A DNA stretch of 64,000 nt from Ancylobacter radicis (GCF_018449475.1 NZ_JAHCQH010000022.1:85722-149721); one strand, 5' to 3'. Shown: positions 25,188 through 34,411, counted from the stretch's first letter. Notes: generated by a model from the sequence alone, not told the origin. Translations and numbers: made by a program.

Positions 25188-27142
25188 ACGAGCCGGCGGG
25201 GCGTGCCGCCCCCTTGTCCGGGAGGCGGCACGAGAAGCCGTCCGCCTTGTGGCGGCGCATCGGCCTTTTTGCCGTGCTCCAGCTTCTTGTTGTCGTGACG
25301 TGCCTGCTGCTCATGCAACAGGCGCCGCCCACCCCGCCCGCGGCCTATGCCATCCGTTCGGCCACGCTGGTGGCGAATGGCGAGAGCACGCAGGTTTCCC
25401 TGCCTTTCCTGCTGCACTCGACCTTCACCATGGCCGATCCGCCGGTGTTCGAGAGCAGCTTTCAGTATCACCCCGACAGCGCCGGGACCCCCTGGGCCAT
25501 CATGCTGCCGCGCTTCGCCAATGCGGTGGAGGTGAGGATCAACGGGCAGAACGTGCTCGACACCCGGCTGGACCCGGTTGCGAACCGGCAATTGCAGAAC
25601 CCGTCGGTCATCGCCACGATTCCCGATACGATGCTGCGCGAGGGCCGCAACGATCTGTCCATGCGGCTTTATGTATGGGGCCCATTGCGGGGCTATCTGG
25701 ACCGCGTCTTCATCGGACCGCGCGCGGAACTCAGCCCAGCCTACCGGCTGCGCAATTTCCTGTTCTCGACACTGCCGCTGATCTTCAAGGCCTGGCAGGC
25801 GATCCTCGCGCTGATCCTCGGCATCATGTGGCTCAACCGGCGGCACGACGTGGCCTATGGCGTGCTGGGCCTGACGATGGTGGTGGGCGTGCTTCAGGGG
25901 CTCGCCATGACACCGCTGACCACCGGCGTGCCGGCCAGCCTCGATGCATTGCTGGCCGCGACGATGCCGCTTGAAGCGGCGCTGATGTTCATCTTCCTCG
26001 TGTTGTTCTTTCACTGCCCGCTGCCACGCTGGACGCCGCTGCTGTTTCTTCCCTCGCTGGTGATGCTGATCAGCGCCATTCCCGGTGATCCCGCTCTGGT
26101 TCGCTGGGTCTATGCGCTGGTTGGCGTCTCCGCCGGTGGCCTGTTCATGGTGCTGTGCCTCTTCTTTCTCGCGCGCATCACGCTTCAGCGCGGCGATATT
26201 GTCAGCCTCACCTTGAGCTGCGCCATCACGGCCCTCGTCACGGCCTGGGGTTATGACCTGCTGGTGGCCACCGATATTCTCGGCCATGGCCGCATCTTCC
26301 TGTCGCGCCTGTCCTATTCCTTCCTGCTGGTGGCGATTGGGGCCGGCCTGACCTGGCGCTTTGCCCACGCTTTGAACGAGGTGGACAATTTCGCCAGCCG
26401 GATGGTGGAACTGGTCGGCGAGGCCGAGGAGAAGGTCCGCGCCAGCTTCGCCCGCGAGGAGGAACGGTCGCGCGCCATGACCCTCGCGGCGGAACGCTCC
26501 CGCCTGACGCGCGATCTGCATGACGGGCTCGGCGGCCAGCTCATGAGCATTGTCGCGCTGAGCGAACGCGAAGCCGGCGGCGAGCGCATCAACCAGGCCG
26601 CGCGCGCCGCCCTGCGGGAGCTGCGCCTCGTCATCGACGCCATGGACGATATGGGCGGCGATCTGCTGCTCGCTTTGGGCAGTTGGCGGGAGCGCGCGCA
26701 GGCCCAGTTGCGCTCGCACGACATCCAGCTCGACTGGCAGGCCGAGCAGCAGGGCCTGCCGCTCCATCCCGAGCTGCGTCCGTGGCACGTCATCCAGATC
26801 GTGCGCATCCTCGACGAGGCGATCACCAACGCGGCCCGCCATTCCGGCGCCGGCCGCGTGCGGGTGCGCGTCGGCTCCGGGAGGCCGGATGGCCCGGAGG
26901 CCAGCGGTTCGGGGGGGTGGATCAGCATCAGCGACGATGGCCGGGGGGCAGCGCCGCCGCCCGATCTCCGGGTCCCGGTCCGCAAGGGGCGCGGGCTCGC
27001 CAACATGCGCGCGCGGGCAACCATGTGCGGGGCGTCGCTGGATATCGTGATCGGCGGCTCGGGGGCCTCCGTCCGGCTCGACCTGCCGGCCACTTTCCCC
27101 GCCACGCCACTGGCGGAGCCGGCGGTCGCCGCGTCCTCCTAG
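25184..27142 (+). CDS. 7TM sensor histidine kinase (HisKA_3 type)
   Basis: A 652-residue kinase starting with GTG overlapping the regulator stop. One membrane helix (about 25-45), an external beta-sandwich-like domain (about 50-190) and a run of about seven membrane helices (190-400) give a 7TMR-DISM-like sensor layout. The kinase core has the phospho-acceptor box RLTRDLHDGLGGQLMSIV (His in DLHDG), N-box DEAITNAARHSG, and G-boxes SDDGRGA and KGRGLANMRARA. NarL-type regulators partner with this HisKA_3 class, consistent with the neighbour. The signal is unknown. Confidence 0.9.
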   Translation: MNEPAGRAAPLSGRRHEKPSALWRRIGLFAVLQLLVVVTCLLLMQQAPPTPPAAYAIRSATLVANGESTQVSLPFLLHSTFTMADPPVFESSFQYHPDSAGTPWAIMLPRFANAVEVRINGQNVLDTRLDPVANRQLQNPSVIATIPDTMLREGRNDLSMRLYVWGPLRGYLDRVFIGPRAELSPAYRLRNFLFSTLPLIFKAWQAILALILGIMWLNRRHDVAYGVLGLTMVVGVLQGLAMTPLTTGVPASLDALLAATMPLEAALMFIFLVLFFHCPLPRWTPLLFLPSLVMLISAIPGDPALVRWVYALVGVSAGGLFMVLCLFFLARITLQRGDIVSLTLSCAITALVTAWGYDLLVATDILGHGRIFLSRLSYSFLLVAIGAGLTWRFAHALNEVDNFASRMVELVGEAEEKVRASFAREEERSRAMTLAAERSRLTRDLHDGLGGQLMSIVALSEREAGGERINQAARAALRELRLVIDAMDDMGGDLLLALGSWRERAQAQLRSHDIQLDWQAEQQGLPLHPELRPWHVIQIVRILDEAITNAARHSGAGRVRVRVGSGRPDGPEASGSGGWISISDDGRGAAPPPDLRVPVRKGRGLANMRARATMCGASLDIVIGGSGASVRLDLPATFPATPLAEPAVAASS

Positions 27143-27353
27143 GGCCTGAACCAGTTCGTTTCGATCCGTCGGAAACTCAGTTTAAGTATTTGATTTAAAT
27201 ATATTTTATTGAGTAGGGTTCGTGCCGGTCGGTCCTGGCCGATGTCGGAACAATCCCGCTGGCCCAGCGTTGCCCCCCGGTCGACGCCATCCTTTCTGAC
27301 CCTATGCGAGCCTTGGTCGATGCTGGCCCGGGCCGCGAACGACGGACAAACTC
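27143..27353. other. Intergenic spacer with an AT-rich patch
   Basis: Bases 27178-27217 (TTTAAGTATTTGATTTAAATATATTTTATTG) are strikingly AT-rich in an otherwise GC-rich region. They may hold the promoter or UP element of the MscS gene; TTTAAAT-like boxes are present but no spaced -35/-10 pair is convincing. No gene is seen. Confidence 0.4.
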
Positions 27354-29684
27354 ATGCCGCCGCGCGCGCTGTTCAGCATCCTGCTGCTCGTACTCTGTCT
27401 GCTCGGTGCCGCCCCCGCCGGGGCCCAGTCGCCTTCCCTCTCTCCCGCCGCCTCAGCTTCGACCGCGACACCCGCGCCGGACACGCGCGAGGATCTGCGC
27501 GCGCTGCTCCAGACGCTGGAGAACGATGACGCGCGCGGCGCGTTCATCGCCCGCCTGCGGGCGCTGGCCGGCACCGGACAGGCGGCGGAGGCGCCGGCCC
27601 GCGACGACTGGCTCGCCGGCGCGACGCAGACGCTGGGCGCCTTCTCGGGCTCCGTACTTGGCCTTGTCGGCGAGCTGGAGCGCCTGCCGGCCTATACGGG
27701 AGAGGTGCTGGACGGGCTGTCCGATCCCTTCGTGCTGGAGCGCGTCGGCTGGGCGGTGACGATGGTGGTCGCGGTGCTCGCGGCGGCCCTGCTGGCGGAA
27801 TATCTGGTGAAGCGGCTGCTCGCCCGTCTGCGCCTCTCCGTCGTGGCGCGGCCGGCGCGCTCATGGCCGACGCGGGTGCTGCTGCTCGTGGTGCGCACGA
27901 TGCTCGACATCCTGCCCATCGCCGCCTTCGCCGCCGCCGCCTATGGCGTGCTGGCACTGGTCGATCTCGCCTTCATCGTCCGCCTCGCCGTGGTGACGGT
28001 GATCAACGCCAATGTGCTGGCGCGGCTGATCCTGGTGGCGGCGCGGGCGGTGTTCTCGCCGGATGCGCCGCAGATGCGGCTGGTGCCGATGGGTCCCGAG
28101 AACGCGGCCTATGGCTATCTCTGGGCCCGGCGTTTCACCCACACCATCGTCTACGGCTATTTCCTGCTGCGCGCCGCCTGGGTGCTCGGCCTGTCCTTCG
28201 CCGCCTATCGCTCGCTCGGCAATCTGCTCGGCCTGTTCGTCGCCGGCATGTGCGTCGTGTTCGTCCTGCAGGTGCGCGGCGGGGTGGCGCGGCGGCTGCG
28301 GCGGCTCGGGGCGCGGGAGGGACGGACGGCGCGGCTGCGCGACGGGCTGGCCGATTTCTGGCACGTGCTGGTGATCGGCTACATCGTCGCCGCTTATCTG
28401 GTCTGGGTGATGGATGTCGCTGGCGGCTTCGCCTTCCTCGCCCGCGCGAGCCTGCTCTCGATCCTGACCATTCTGCTGGCGGCGCTGGCGCTCGGCCTCG
28501 TCATGCGCGGCTTCGACCGGATGTTCTCGCTCAACCGCGACCTGCACGCCCGCTACCCGCTGCTGGAGACGCGCGCCAACCGCTACCTTCCGGCGCTGCG
28601 CACGGCGGTGCGGGCGGCGATCTCGCTTATCGCTCTGCTGATGCTGCTGGAGATTTGGGGCGCCGCGCCGTTCGAGTGGCTCGCCTCCGAGCGCGGGCAG
28701 GGCATGGTCGGCCGGCTGATCTCGATCGGCGTGGTGCTGGTCATCGGCCTCATCGCCTGGGAGATCGCCAGCGCCTTCGCCGAGCGGATGCGGCTCGGCA
28801 ATCCCGCCTCGACCCGGCTGAAGACGCTGCTGCCCTTCCTGCTGAACGCCTTCCGCGTGGTGCTGCTGACGCTGGGCGGGCTGATCCTGCTCTCCGAGCT
28901 CGGCGTCAACATCGCCCCGCTGCTGGCCGGCGCCGGCGTGCTCGGCCTTGCCGTGGGCTTCGGCGCGCAGACGCTGGTCAAGGACGTCATCACCGGCATC
29001 TTCATCCTGATGGAGGACACGATCTCGGTCGGCGACGTGGTCGAGGTCGGCGCCCATGCGGGGCTTGTGGAGAAGATCTCCATCCGCACCGTTCACATGC
29101 GCGACTTCGACGGGAATGTGCACTCCATCCCCTTCGGCGAGGTGCAGACCATCAAGAACATGTCGAAGGACTTCGCCTACGCCGTGGTGGATGTGCGCAT
29201 CGCCTATCGCGAGAGCATCGACGACGCGCTGGCGCTGATGGCCGAGGTGGCCGCTGACATGGCCGCCCGCGGCCCGCTGGCCGAGACCATCATCGAGCCG
29301 TTCGAAGTGGTCGGTGTCGAGGGGCTGGAGCAGTCCCATGTCTGGCTGCGCGGGCGCTTCAAGACCCGCCCGCTCGGCCAGTGGAACGTCAAGCGCGAGT
29401 TCTACCGCCGCATCAAGGCGGCGTTCGAGGCGCGCGGCATCGAGATTCCGTTCCCGCACCGCACGCTGTATCTCGGCACCGACAAGAAGGGCCACGCCGC
29501 GCCGCTGCGCGTGGTCAACCAGCGCGCCGAGGATGTGGCGCGCCCGCCGTCCCGCCGGACCGATGCGGCCCGCGCCGCGCGCACGCCCGGCCCGCATATC
29601 GAGGAGCATCCAGGCGCGCGCGAGCGCAGCGAGGAGGAGGGCGAGGCCAGCCTGCTGCCGACCATCGAGGAAAAGGCGACCTGA
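27354..29684 (+). CDS. Large MscS-family mechanosensitive channel
   Basis: A 776-residue inner-membrane channel. A signal-like N-terminus (residues 1-25, ending GAAPAGAQS) is followed by a periplasmic region (26-130), about ten membrane helices (135-525), then the conserved pore helix and beta domain. AGAGVLGLAVGFGAQTLVKDVITGIFILMED (about 525-555) is the pore region and DVVEVGAHAGLVEKISIRTVHMRDFDG the beta domain. The C-terminus has about 60 polar residues ending EEEGEASLLPTIEEKAT. It is far longer than MscS (286) and resembles YbdG/YnaI/MscM-type homologues. It should release solutes on hypo-osmotic shock. Confidence 0.9.
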   Translation: MPPRALFSILLLVLCLLGAAPAGAQSPSLSPAASASTATPAPDTREDLRALLQTLENDDARGAFIARLRALAGTGQAAEAPARDDWLAGATQTLGAFSGSVLGLVGELERLPAYTGEVLDGLSDPFVLERVGWAVTMVVAVLAAALLAEYLVKRLLARLRLSVVARPARSWPTRVLLLVVRTMLDILPIAAFAAAAYGVLALVDLAFIVRLAVVTVINANVLARLILVAARAVFSPDAPQMRLVPMGPENAAYGYLWARRFTHTIVYGYFLLRAAWVLGLSFAAYRSLGNLLGLFVAGMCVVFVLQVRGGVARRLRRLGAREGRTARLRDGLADFWHVLVIGYIVAAYLVWVMDVAGGFAFLARASLLSILTILLAALALGLVMRGFDRMFSLNRDLHARYPLLETRANRYLPALRTAVRAAISLIALLMLLEIWGAAPFEWLASERGQGMVGRLISIGVVLVIGLIAWEIASAFAERMRLGNPASTRLKTLLPFLLNAFRVVLLTLGGLILLSELGVNIAPLLAGAGVLGLAVGFGAQTLVKDVITGIFILMEDTISVGDVVEVGAHAGLVEKISIRTVHMRDFDGNVHSIPFGEVQTIKNMSKDFAYAVVDVRIAYRESIDDALALMAEVAADMAARGPLAETIIEPFEVVGVEGLEQSHVWLRGRFKTRPLGQWNVKREFYRRIKAAFEARGIEIPFPHRTLYLGTDKKGHAAPLRVVNQRAEDVARPPSRRTDAARAARTPGPHIEEHPGARERSEEEGEASLLPTIEEKAT

Positions 29685-29728
29685 GACGGCGCGGCCGCTG
29701 GCTTCCCAACCGGGTGCCCGCCGCCCGT

Positions 29729-30418
29729 TCAGCCGGCTTTCATCCGCGCCGCTTCCGGGGCGGTGCCGGCGGGAGCGCCGGCCAGTTGCTCGAAGGCGTC
29801 CTCCACCAGGCTGACATGGTGCAGCATGGCGGCATGGGCGCTCGCGGCATCGCCGGCCAGCACGGCGCGCACCACCGCCCCATGCTCGGCATGGGAGCGC
29901 GCCAGCCGGCCCGGCGCGCGGAACTGGGCCCGCCGGAAGGGGGCGAGGCGCCGGCGCAGCCCCGCCGTCATTTCGGACAGCACCGGGTTATGCGCCCCGG
30001 CATAGAACATGGCGTGCAGCGCGGTGTTGGCGGCGGTGTAGGCGGGGACATCGTCCTGCGCCACCATCTCGCCCATCTGGTCGTAATGCGCCCCGAGCCG
30101 CCGCCGCTCGATCGGCGTCATGCTCATGGCGGAGAGCCGGGCGCAGGTCGCCTCCAGCTCGCCCATGGCGATGAACAGCATCTCCAATTGCTCGGACGTC
30201 ACCTTGGCCACAATGGCGCCCCGGCGGGGGCGCAGCTCGATCAGGCCGGTGGTGGCGAGCTGGCGCAGCGCCTCGCGGACCGGGGTGCGGGAGGTGCCGT
30301 AGCGGCCGGCCAGCATATGCTCGTCAAGGCGGCTGCCGGGTTCAAGCGTGCCCTCGAGAATGGCATCGGCGATCTCGCCGGCCAGTTTCTCGGTTCGGGT
30401 CTGCCGATCGTCCAACAT
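29729..30418 (-). CDS. GntR-family (FadR/FCD) regulator of the adjacent ABC operon
   Basis: A 229-residue regulator. The N-terminal winged helix (residues 10-75, RYGTSRTPVREALRQLATTGLIELRPRRGAIV) is followed by an all-helical FCD effector domain (about 85-215) with metal/ligand-type residues in ANTALHAMFYAGAHNPVL and HHVSLVEDAF. The gene is divergent from a peptide-type ABC importer and likely controls it through TGCATRCA-like sites in the shared 196-bp gap. Its 3' end converges on the MscS gene. Confidence 0.9.
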   Translation of the reverse strand: MLDDRQTRTEKLAGEIADAILEGTLEPGSRLDEHMLAGRYGTSRTPVREALRQLATTGLIELRPRRGAIVAKVTSEQLEMLFIAMGELEATCARLSAMSMTPIERRRLGAHYDQMGEMVAQDDVPAYTAANTALHAMFYAGAHNPVLSEMTAGLRRRLAPFRRAQFRAPGRLARSHAEHGAVVRAVLAGDAASAHAAMLHHVSLVEDAFEQLAGAPAGTAPEAARMKAG

Positions 30419-30483
30419 GGGAAGGTGCCTATCCCGCTGCGTTCACACTGAAACGCTGTCTATCCTTGCCACGCTTTGCGGAG

Positions 30484-30580
30484 TGCATACAGCCCAGAAT
30501 TTATGCGCGGCTGGAAACTATTTGAGCACGCAATTTTGAAAAATTGCATGCAGAATTTACCTCGAGAATGCAATGCACAT
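30484..30580. promoter_or_regulatory. Cluster of TGCATRCA-like sites in the GntR/ABC divergent promoter
   Basis: TGCATACA (30484-30491), TGCATGCA (30545-30552, a perfect palindrome) and TGCAATGCA (about 30569-30577) recur within 100 bases. FCD-type GntR proteins often bind short TGTATACA/TGCATGCA-like palindromes, so these are candidate operators; assignment is inference. Confidence 0.45.
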
Positions 30581-30614
30581 CGCCGCATGTCGGCCAGATC
30601 GAGGGTCCGGAGCC

Positions 30615-32243
30615 ATGAACCGTCGTGAGTTTCTGAAGTCCGCCACCGTCCTGTCCTCGGCCGCCGCGGCCGGCGTCGCGGCCCCGTCGGTGCTCTCGCC
30701 GGCCGTCGCCCAGTCGGCCCGCCAGGAGACCCTTCTGCTGGTCAGCGAGGGCGGCCCCAACAATCTCGACATTCATGGCGTCGGCACCAACCGGCCCGGC
30801 TATGAGGTGGCGTGGAACTGCTATGACCGGTTGATGAGCTACGGCTCCAAGACCCTGCCGGACGGCACCGTCACCTATGATCGCGACAAGCTGGTGCCGG
30901 AACTGGCGGAAAGCTGGGATCTCGGCAAGGAGTCGGTCACCTTCAAGCTGCGCAAGGACGCCACCTTCCACGATGGCAGCCCGGTCACCGCGCAGGACGT
31001 GAAATGGTCGTTCGACCGCGCCGTCTCGGTCGGCGGCTTCCCGAGCTTCCAGATGAAGGCCGGCTCGCTGGAGAAGCCCGAGCAGTTCGTCGTCGTGGAC
31101 GACCACACCTTCCGTGTCGATTTCATCCGCCCCGACCGGCTGACCATGCCGGACCTCGCCGTGATCGTGCCCTCGGTGTTCAACGCCAAACTGGTCCAGT
31201 CCAAGGCCACCGAGCAGGACAAATGGGGCATGGAGTTCACCAAGCAGAACACCGCCGGCGGCGGCGCCTACAAGGTGGTGAAATGGCAGTCGGGCACCGA
31301 AGTGGTGTTCGAGCGCAATGAGAGCTGGAAATGCGGCCCGCTGCCGGCGCTGAAGCGCGTGGTGTGGCGCATGGTGCCCTCCGCCGGCAACCGGCGGGCG
31401 CTGATCGAGCGGGGCGATGCCGATATCTCGTTCGACCTGCCGGCCAAGGATTTCGTCGAGCTGGACAAGGCCGGCAAGGTCAAGGTCGTCTCCAACCCGA
31501 TCAGCAACGGCATCCAGTATATCGGGATGAACGTGAACAAGCCGCCCTTCGACAAGCTGGAGGTGCGCCAGGCGGTGGCCTATGCGCTGCCCTACCAGAA
31601 GATCATGGACGCGGTGATGTTCGGCCTCGGCAAGCCGCTTTACGGGGCCGCCTCCAACACGGTGAGCCAGCCGGTCTGGCCGCAGCCGCATGGCTACACG
31701 ACCGACATCGCCAAGGCCAAGGAACTGATGGCCAAGGCCGGCTACCCGGAAGGGTTCGAGACCACGCTGTCCTTCGATCTCGGTTCCGCGGCGGTCAATG
31801 AGCCGCTCTGCACGCTGGTGCAGGAAAGCCTTGCCCAGATCGGCATCAAGGCGACGCTGAACAAGATTCCCGGCGCCAACTGGCGCGGCGAGCTGACCAA
31901 GAAGGAAATGCCGCTGATCGCCAACTTCTTCTCGGGCTGGCTCGACTACCCGGAATACTTCTTCTTCTGGTGCTATCACGGCCAGAACGCCCTGTTTAAC
32001 ACCATGGGCTACAAGAACCCGGAGATGGACAAGCTGATCGACGGTGCCCGCACGGCCTCCGCCGTCGGCGACTGGCCGGCCTATGACAAGGATGTCACCG
32101 GCTTCATCGACCTCGCCTTCGCCGAGGTGCCGCGCGTGCCGCTCTACCAGCCCTATCTCAGCGTCGCCATGCAGAAGTCGATCAGCGGCTATCAGTACTG
32201 GTTCCACCGCCAGCTCGACTACCGCACGCTGAAGAAGGGCTAG
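30615..32243 (+). CDS. ABC transporter substrate-binding protein, peptide/nickel family (SBP 5)
   Basis: A 542-residue family-5 binding protein. The N-terminus has a Tat motif NRREFLK and an Ala-rich helix ending VAQS, so export by Tat is likely. Family motifs LAESWDLGKESVTFKLRKDATFHDGSPVTAQDVKWSFDR (about 95-135) and AYALPYQKIMDAVMFGLGKPLYG are clear. Start at 30615 follows GGAG; an in-frame start further upstream would disrupt the Tat signal. It delivers a peptide-like or other small ligand to the permeases downstream. Confidence 0.93.
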   Translation: MNRREFLKSATVLSSAAAAGVAAPSVLSPAVAQSARQETLLLVSEGGPNNLDIHGVGTNRPGYEVAWNCYDRLMSYGSKTLPDGTVTYDRDKLVPELAESWDLGKESVTFKLRKDATFHDGSPVTAQDVKWSFDRAVSVGGFPSFQMKAGSLEKPEQFVVVDDHTFRVDFIRPDRLTMPDLAVIVPSVFNAKLVQSKATEQDKWGMEFTKQNTAGGGAYKVVKWQSGTEVVFERNESWKCGPLPALKRVVWRMVPSAGNRRALIERGDADISFDLPAKDFVELDKAGKVKVVSNPISNGIQYIGMNVNKPPFDKLEVRQAVAYALPYQKIMDAVMFGLGKPLYGAASNTVSQPVWPQPHGYTTDIAKAKELMAKAGYPEGFETTLSFDLGSAAVNEPLCTLVQESLAQIGIKATLNKIPGANWRGELTKKEMPLIANFFSGWLDYPEYFFFWCYHGQNALFNTMGYKNPEMDKLIDGARTASAVGDWPAYDKDVTGFIDLAFAEVPRVPLYQPYLSVAMQKSISGYQYWFHRQLDYRTLKKG

Positions 32244-32244
32244 A

Positions 32245-32288
32245 GCATTTTCGAGCGAAGTGGATTCCGGTTCGCGTGAAGAAAATGC
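32245..32288. repeat. Hyphomicrobiales-type dispersed intergenic repeat
   Basis: GCATTTTC (32245-32252) and GAAAATGC (32281-32288) flank GAGCGAAGTGG and TTCGCGTG segments that also pair (GCGAA/TTCGC). This GAGCATTTTCGAGCGAAG-type sequence is, from memory, a widespread intergenic repeat in Hyphomicrobiales. It begins directly after the binding-protein stop and could fold in the mRNA. Confidence 0.6.
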
Positions 32289-32302
32289 GTCAGAACAATA
32301 AC

Positions 32303-32346
32303 CTTGAGCTTTTTCGGTGAACCGGAATTCACCGAAAAAGCTCAAG
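32303..32346. repeat. 19-bp perfect inverted repeat, large hairpin
   Basis: Arms 32303-32321 and 32328-32346 are exact reverse complements, with spacer CCGGAA. The arms centre on GAGCTTTTTCGGTGAA. As RNA this is a very stable hairpin between the binding-protein and permease genes, with no T-run after it. It may stabilise or limit downstream mRNA, or be a dispersed element. Confidence 0.7.
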
Positions 32347-32365
32347 CTGCCTCCCCATTGACGTC

Positions 32366-32440
32366 ATGCCCGGCCTTGGGCCGGGCATCCACGCCTTTGG
32401 CGCGGGACAAGACATGGATGGCCGGGACAAGCCCGGCCAT
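32366..32440. repeat. Tandem ATGCCCGGC-type hairpins
   Basis: Stem 1: 32366-32375 with 32379-32388, loop TTG. Stem 2: 32418-32426 with 32432-32440, loop ACAAG. Both are built from CCCGGCC/GGCCGGG blocks with flanking GACGTCATG and CATGACGG, forming one compound palindromic element before the permease gene. Confidence 0.65.
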
Positions 32441-32496
32441 GACGGCAGAGGTCGTAGAGGCGACGCCTTTGGGTCGCCGTCAAACGGGAGGTCGTT

Positions 32497-33510
32497 TTGC
32501 TCAAACAGATCGCCGGGCGTCTCGCCACCGCGCTGCCGAGCCTTGTCGGGGTGGTGATCGTCACCTTCCTGCTCACCCGCGTGCTGCCCGGCGACGCGGC
32601 CGCCTATTTCGCCGGTCCGGCGGCGACGCCCGAGGCGGTGGCGCAGATCCGCGCCCAGCTCGGCCTCGATCAGCCGCTGATCGTGCAGTTCCTCGCCTAT
32701 GTGAAGGACCTCGCCACCGGCAATCTCGGCACCTCGCTTACCACCGGGCAGCCGGTGCTGGACGATATTCGCGCCCGGCTGCCCGCCTCGGCCGAGCTGA
32801 CGCTTCTGGGCCTGCTGATCTCGGTCGCCGTCGCCGTCCCGCTGGGCGTGCTCGCGGCGGTGCGGCAGGGCTCGTGGATCGACCATCTGTGCCGCGTGGT
32901 GGCCACCGCCGGCGTGTCGCTGCCGGTGTTCTTCACCGGGCTGCTGTTGGTCTATGTGTTCTATTTCAAGCTCGGCTGGGCCCCGGCGCCGCTCGGGCGG
33001 CTCGATTTCTTCTATTCCGCCCCGCCCACGCTCACCGGCTTCTATCTGGTCGACAGCCTCGCCGCCGGCGAGTTCGAGCTGTTCCGCGCCGCCTGGTCGC
33101 AGATCTGGCTGCCCGCCGTGACGCTCGCCATCTTCTCGCTGGCGCCGATCACGCGCATGACGCGGGCCTCCATGCTCTCGGTACTGGCCGCCGATTTCGT
33201 GCGCACCGCCCGCGCCAGCGGGCTGAAGCCGTCCAAGGTCGTGATGGGCTATGCCTTCCGCAACGCGCTGCTGCCGGTCATCACCACGCTCGGCATGGTG
33301 TTCTCCTTCCTGCTCGGCGCCAATGTGCTGGTGGAGAAGGTGTTCGCCTGGCCCGGCATCGGCTCCTACGCCATCGAGGCGCTGATCACCTCCGATTTCG
33401 CTCCCGTGCAGGGCTTCGTGCTCGCCATGGCGGTGCTCTACGTGCTGCTGAACCTCGCCATCGACATCCTCTACGGGCTGGTCGATCCGCGCGTGCGCCT
33501 CGACGCCTGA
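32497..33510 (+). CDS. ABC transporter permease, DppB/OppB-like
   Basis: A 337-residue inner-membrane permease with six predicted helices. The N-terminal segment (residues 10-30, TALPSLVGVVIVTFLLTRVLPGD) is the DppB opening. The EAA loop is visible in ARASGLKPSKVVMGYAFRNALLPV near 245. It is separated from the binding-protein gene by a 253-base repeat-rich spacer. It forms a heterodimer with the DppC-like permease 11 bases downstream. Confidence 0.93.
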   Translation: MLKQIAGRLATALPSLVGVVIVTFLLTRVLPGDAAAYFAGPAATPEAVAQIRAQLGLDQPLIVQFLAYVKDLATGNLGTSLTTGQPVLDDIRARLPASAELTLLGLLISVAVAVPLGVLAAVRQGSWIDHLCRVVATAGVSLPVFFTGLLLVYVFYFKLGWAPAPLGRLDFFYSAPPTLTGFYLVDSLAAGEFELFRAAWSQIWLPAVTLAIFSLAPITRMTRASMLSVLAADFVRTARASGLKPSKVVMGYAFRNALLPVITTLGMVFSFLLGANVLVEKVFAWPGIGSYAIEALITSDFAPVQGFVLAMAVLYVLLNLAIDILYGLVDPRVRLDA

Positions 33511-33521
33511 GGGAGACGGAT

Positions 33522-34400
33522 ATGAGCCTCGCATCGACCGGTACGACGTCCGCGCGCGAGGGGCTGCTCGCCCATGCCCGGCACATCGTCACCGAGAACC
33601 CGGTCACCGGCCTGGCCTTCGGGCTGTTCGCGCTGTTTGTTCTCACTGCACTGATCGGTCACCTCATCGTACCGATCGACCCGCTCGTCAGCGACACCGC
33701 CGCCGCCCTCCAGCCACCCAGCGCGCGGCACTGGTTCGGCACCGATCAGCTCGGCCGGGACATCTTCGCGCGCGTCGTGGTGGCCACAAGGCTCGACATG
33801 GTGATCGCTATCTCCTCGGTAGCATTAGTGTTTTTCGCCGGAGGCCTGGCGGGGCTGGCGGCCGGCTATTTCGGCGGCTGGACCGACCGGATCATCGGCC
33901 GCATCTGCGATACGATCATGGCCTTCCCGCTCTTCGTGCTCGCCATGGGCATCGTCGCCGCCCTCGGCAACACCGTCACCAACATCGTCATCGCCACCGC
34001 CATCATCAACTTCCCGCTCTACGCCCGCGTCGCCCGGGCGGAGGCTAACATTCGCCGCGAGGCGGGTTTCGTGCAGGCGGCAAGGCTTTGTGGGAACTCG
34101 GAAATTCGAATTCTGCTGACGCAGGTCGCGCCTAACATCCTGCCGATCATGATGGTGCAGGTATCGCTCACCATGGGCTATGCGATCCTCAATGCGGCGG
34201 GGCTGTCCTTCATCGGGCTGGGTGTGCGCCCGCCCACCCCGGAGTGGGGGATCATGGTTGCTGAGGGCGCGTCCTTCATCGTCTCCGGTGAATGGTGGAT
34301 CGCCTTCTTCCCCGGCGTGACGCTGATGCTCGCGGTCTTCTGCTTCAATCTGCTCGGCGACGGCCTGCGCGACCTCGTCGATCCGCAGCGGCGCCTGTGA
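33522..34400 (+). CDS. ABC transporter permease, DppC/OppC-like
   Basis: A 292-residue permease. The cytoplasmic N-terminus (1-30) precedes helix 1 (ENPVTGLAFGLFALFVLTALIGHLI), then DPLVSDTAAALQPPSARHWFGTDQLGRDIFARVV, the DppC hallmark. Five more helices and the EAA loop (AARLCGNSEIRILLTQVAPNIL) follow. Start 33522 follows GGGAGACGG. It is followed after 11 bases by the fused ATPase. Confidence 0.93.
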   Translation: MSLASTGTTSAREGLLAHARHIVTENPVTGLAFGLFALFVLTALIGHLIVPIDPLVSDTAAALQPPSARHWFGTDQLGRDIFARVVVATRLDMVIAISSVALVFFAGGLAGLAAGYFGGWTDRIIGRICDTIMAFPLFVLAMGIVAALGNTVTNIVIATAIINFPLYARVARAEANIRREAGFVQAARLCGNSEIRILLTQVAPNILPIMMVQVSLTMGYAILNAAGLSFIGLGVRPPTPEWGIMVAEGASFIVSGEWWIAFFPGVTLMLAVFCFNLLGDGLRDLVDPQRRL

Positions 34401-34411
34401 GGGAGCGGGCG

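Noticed and set aside
32366..32440. CRISPR-like reading of the clustered repeats in the ABC operon
   Set aside because: Repeats differ from each other, have no equal-length spacers and there are no cas genes; they are palindromic intergenic elements.
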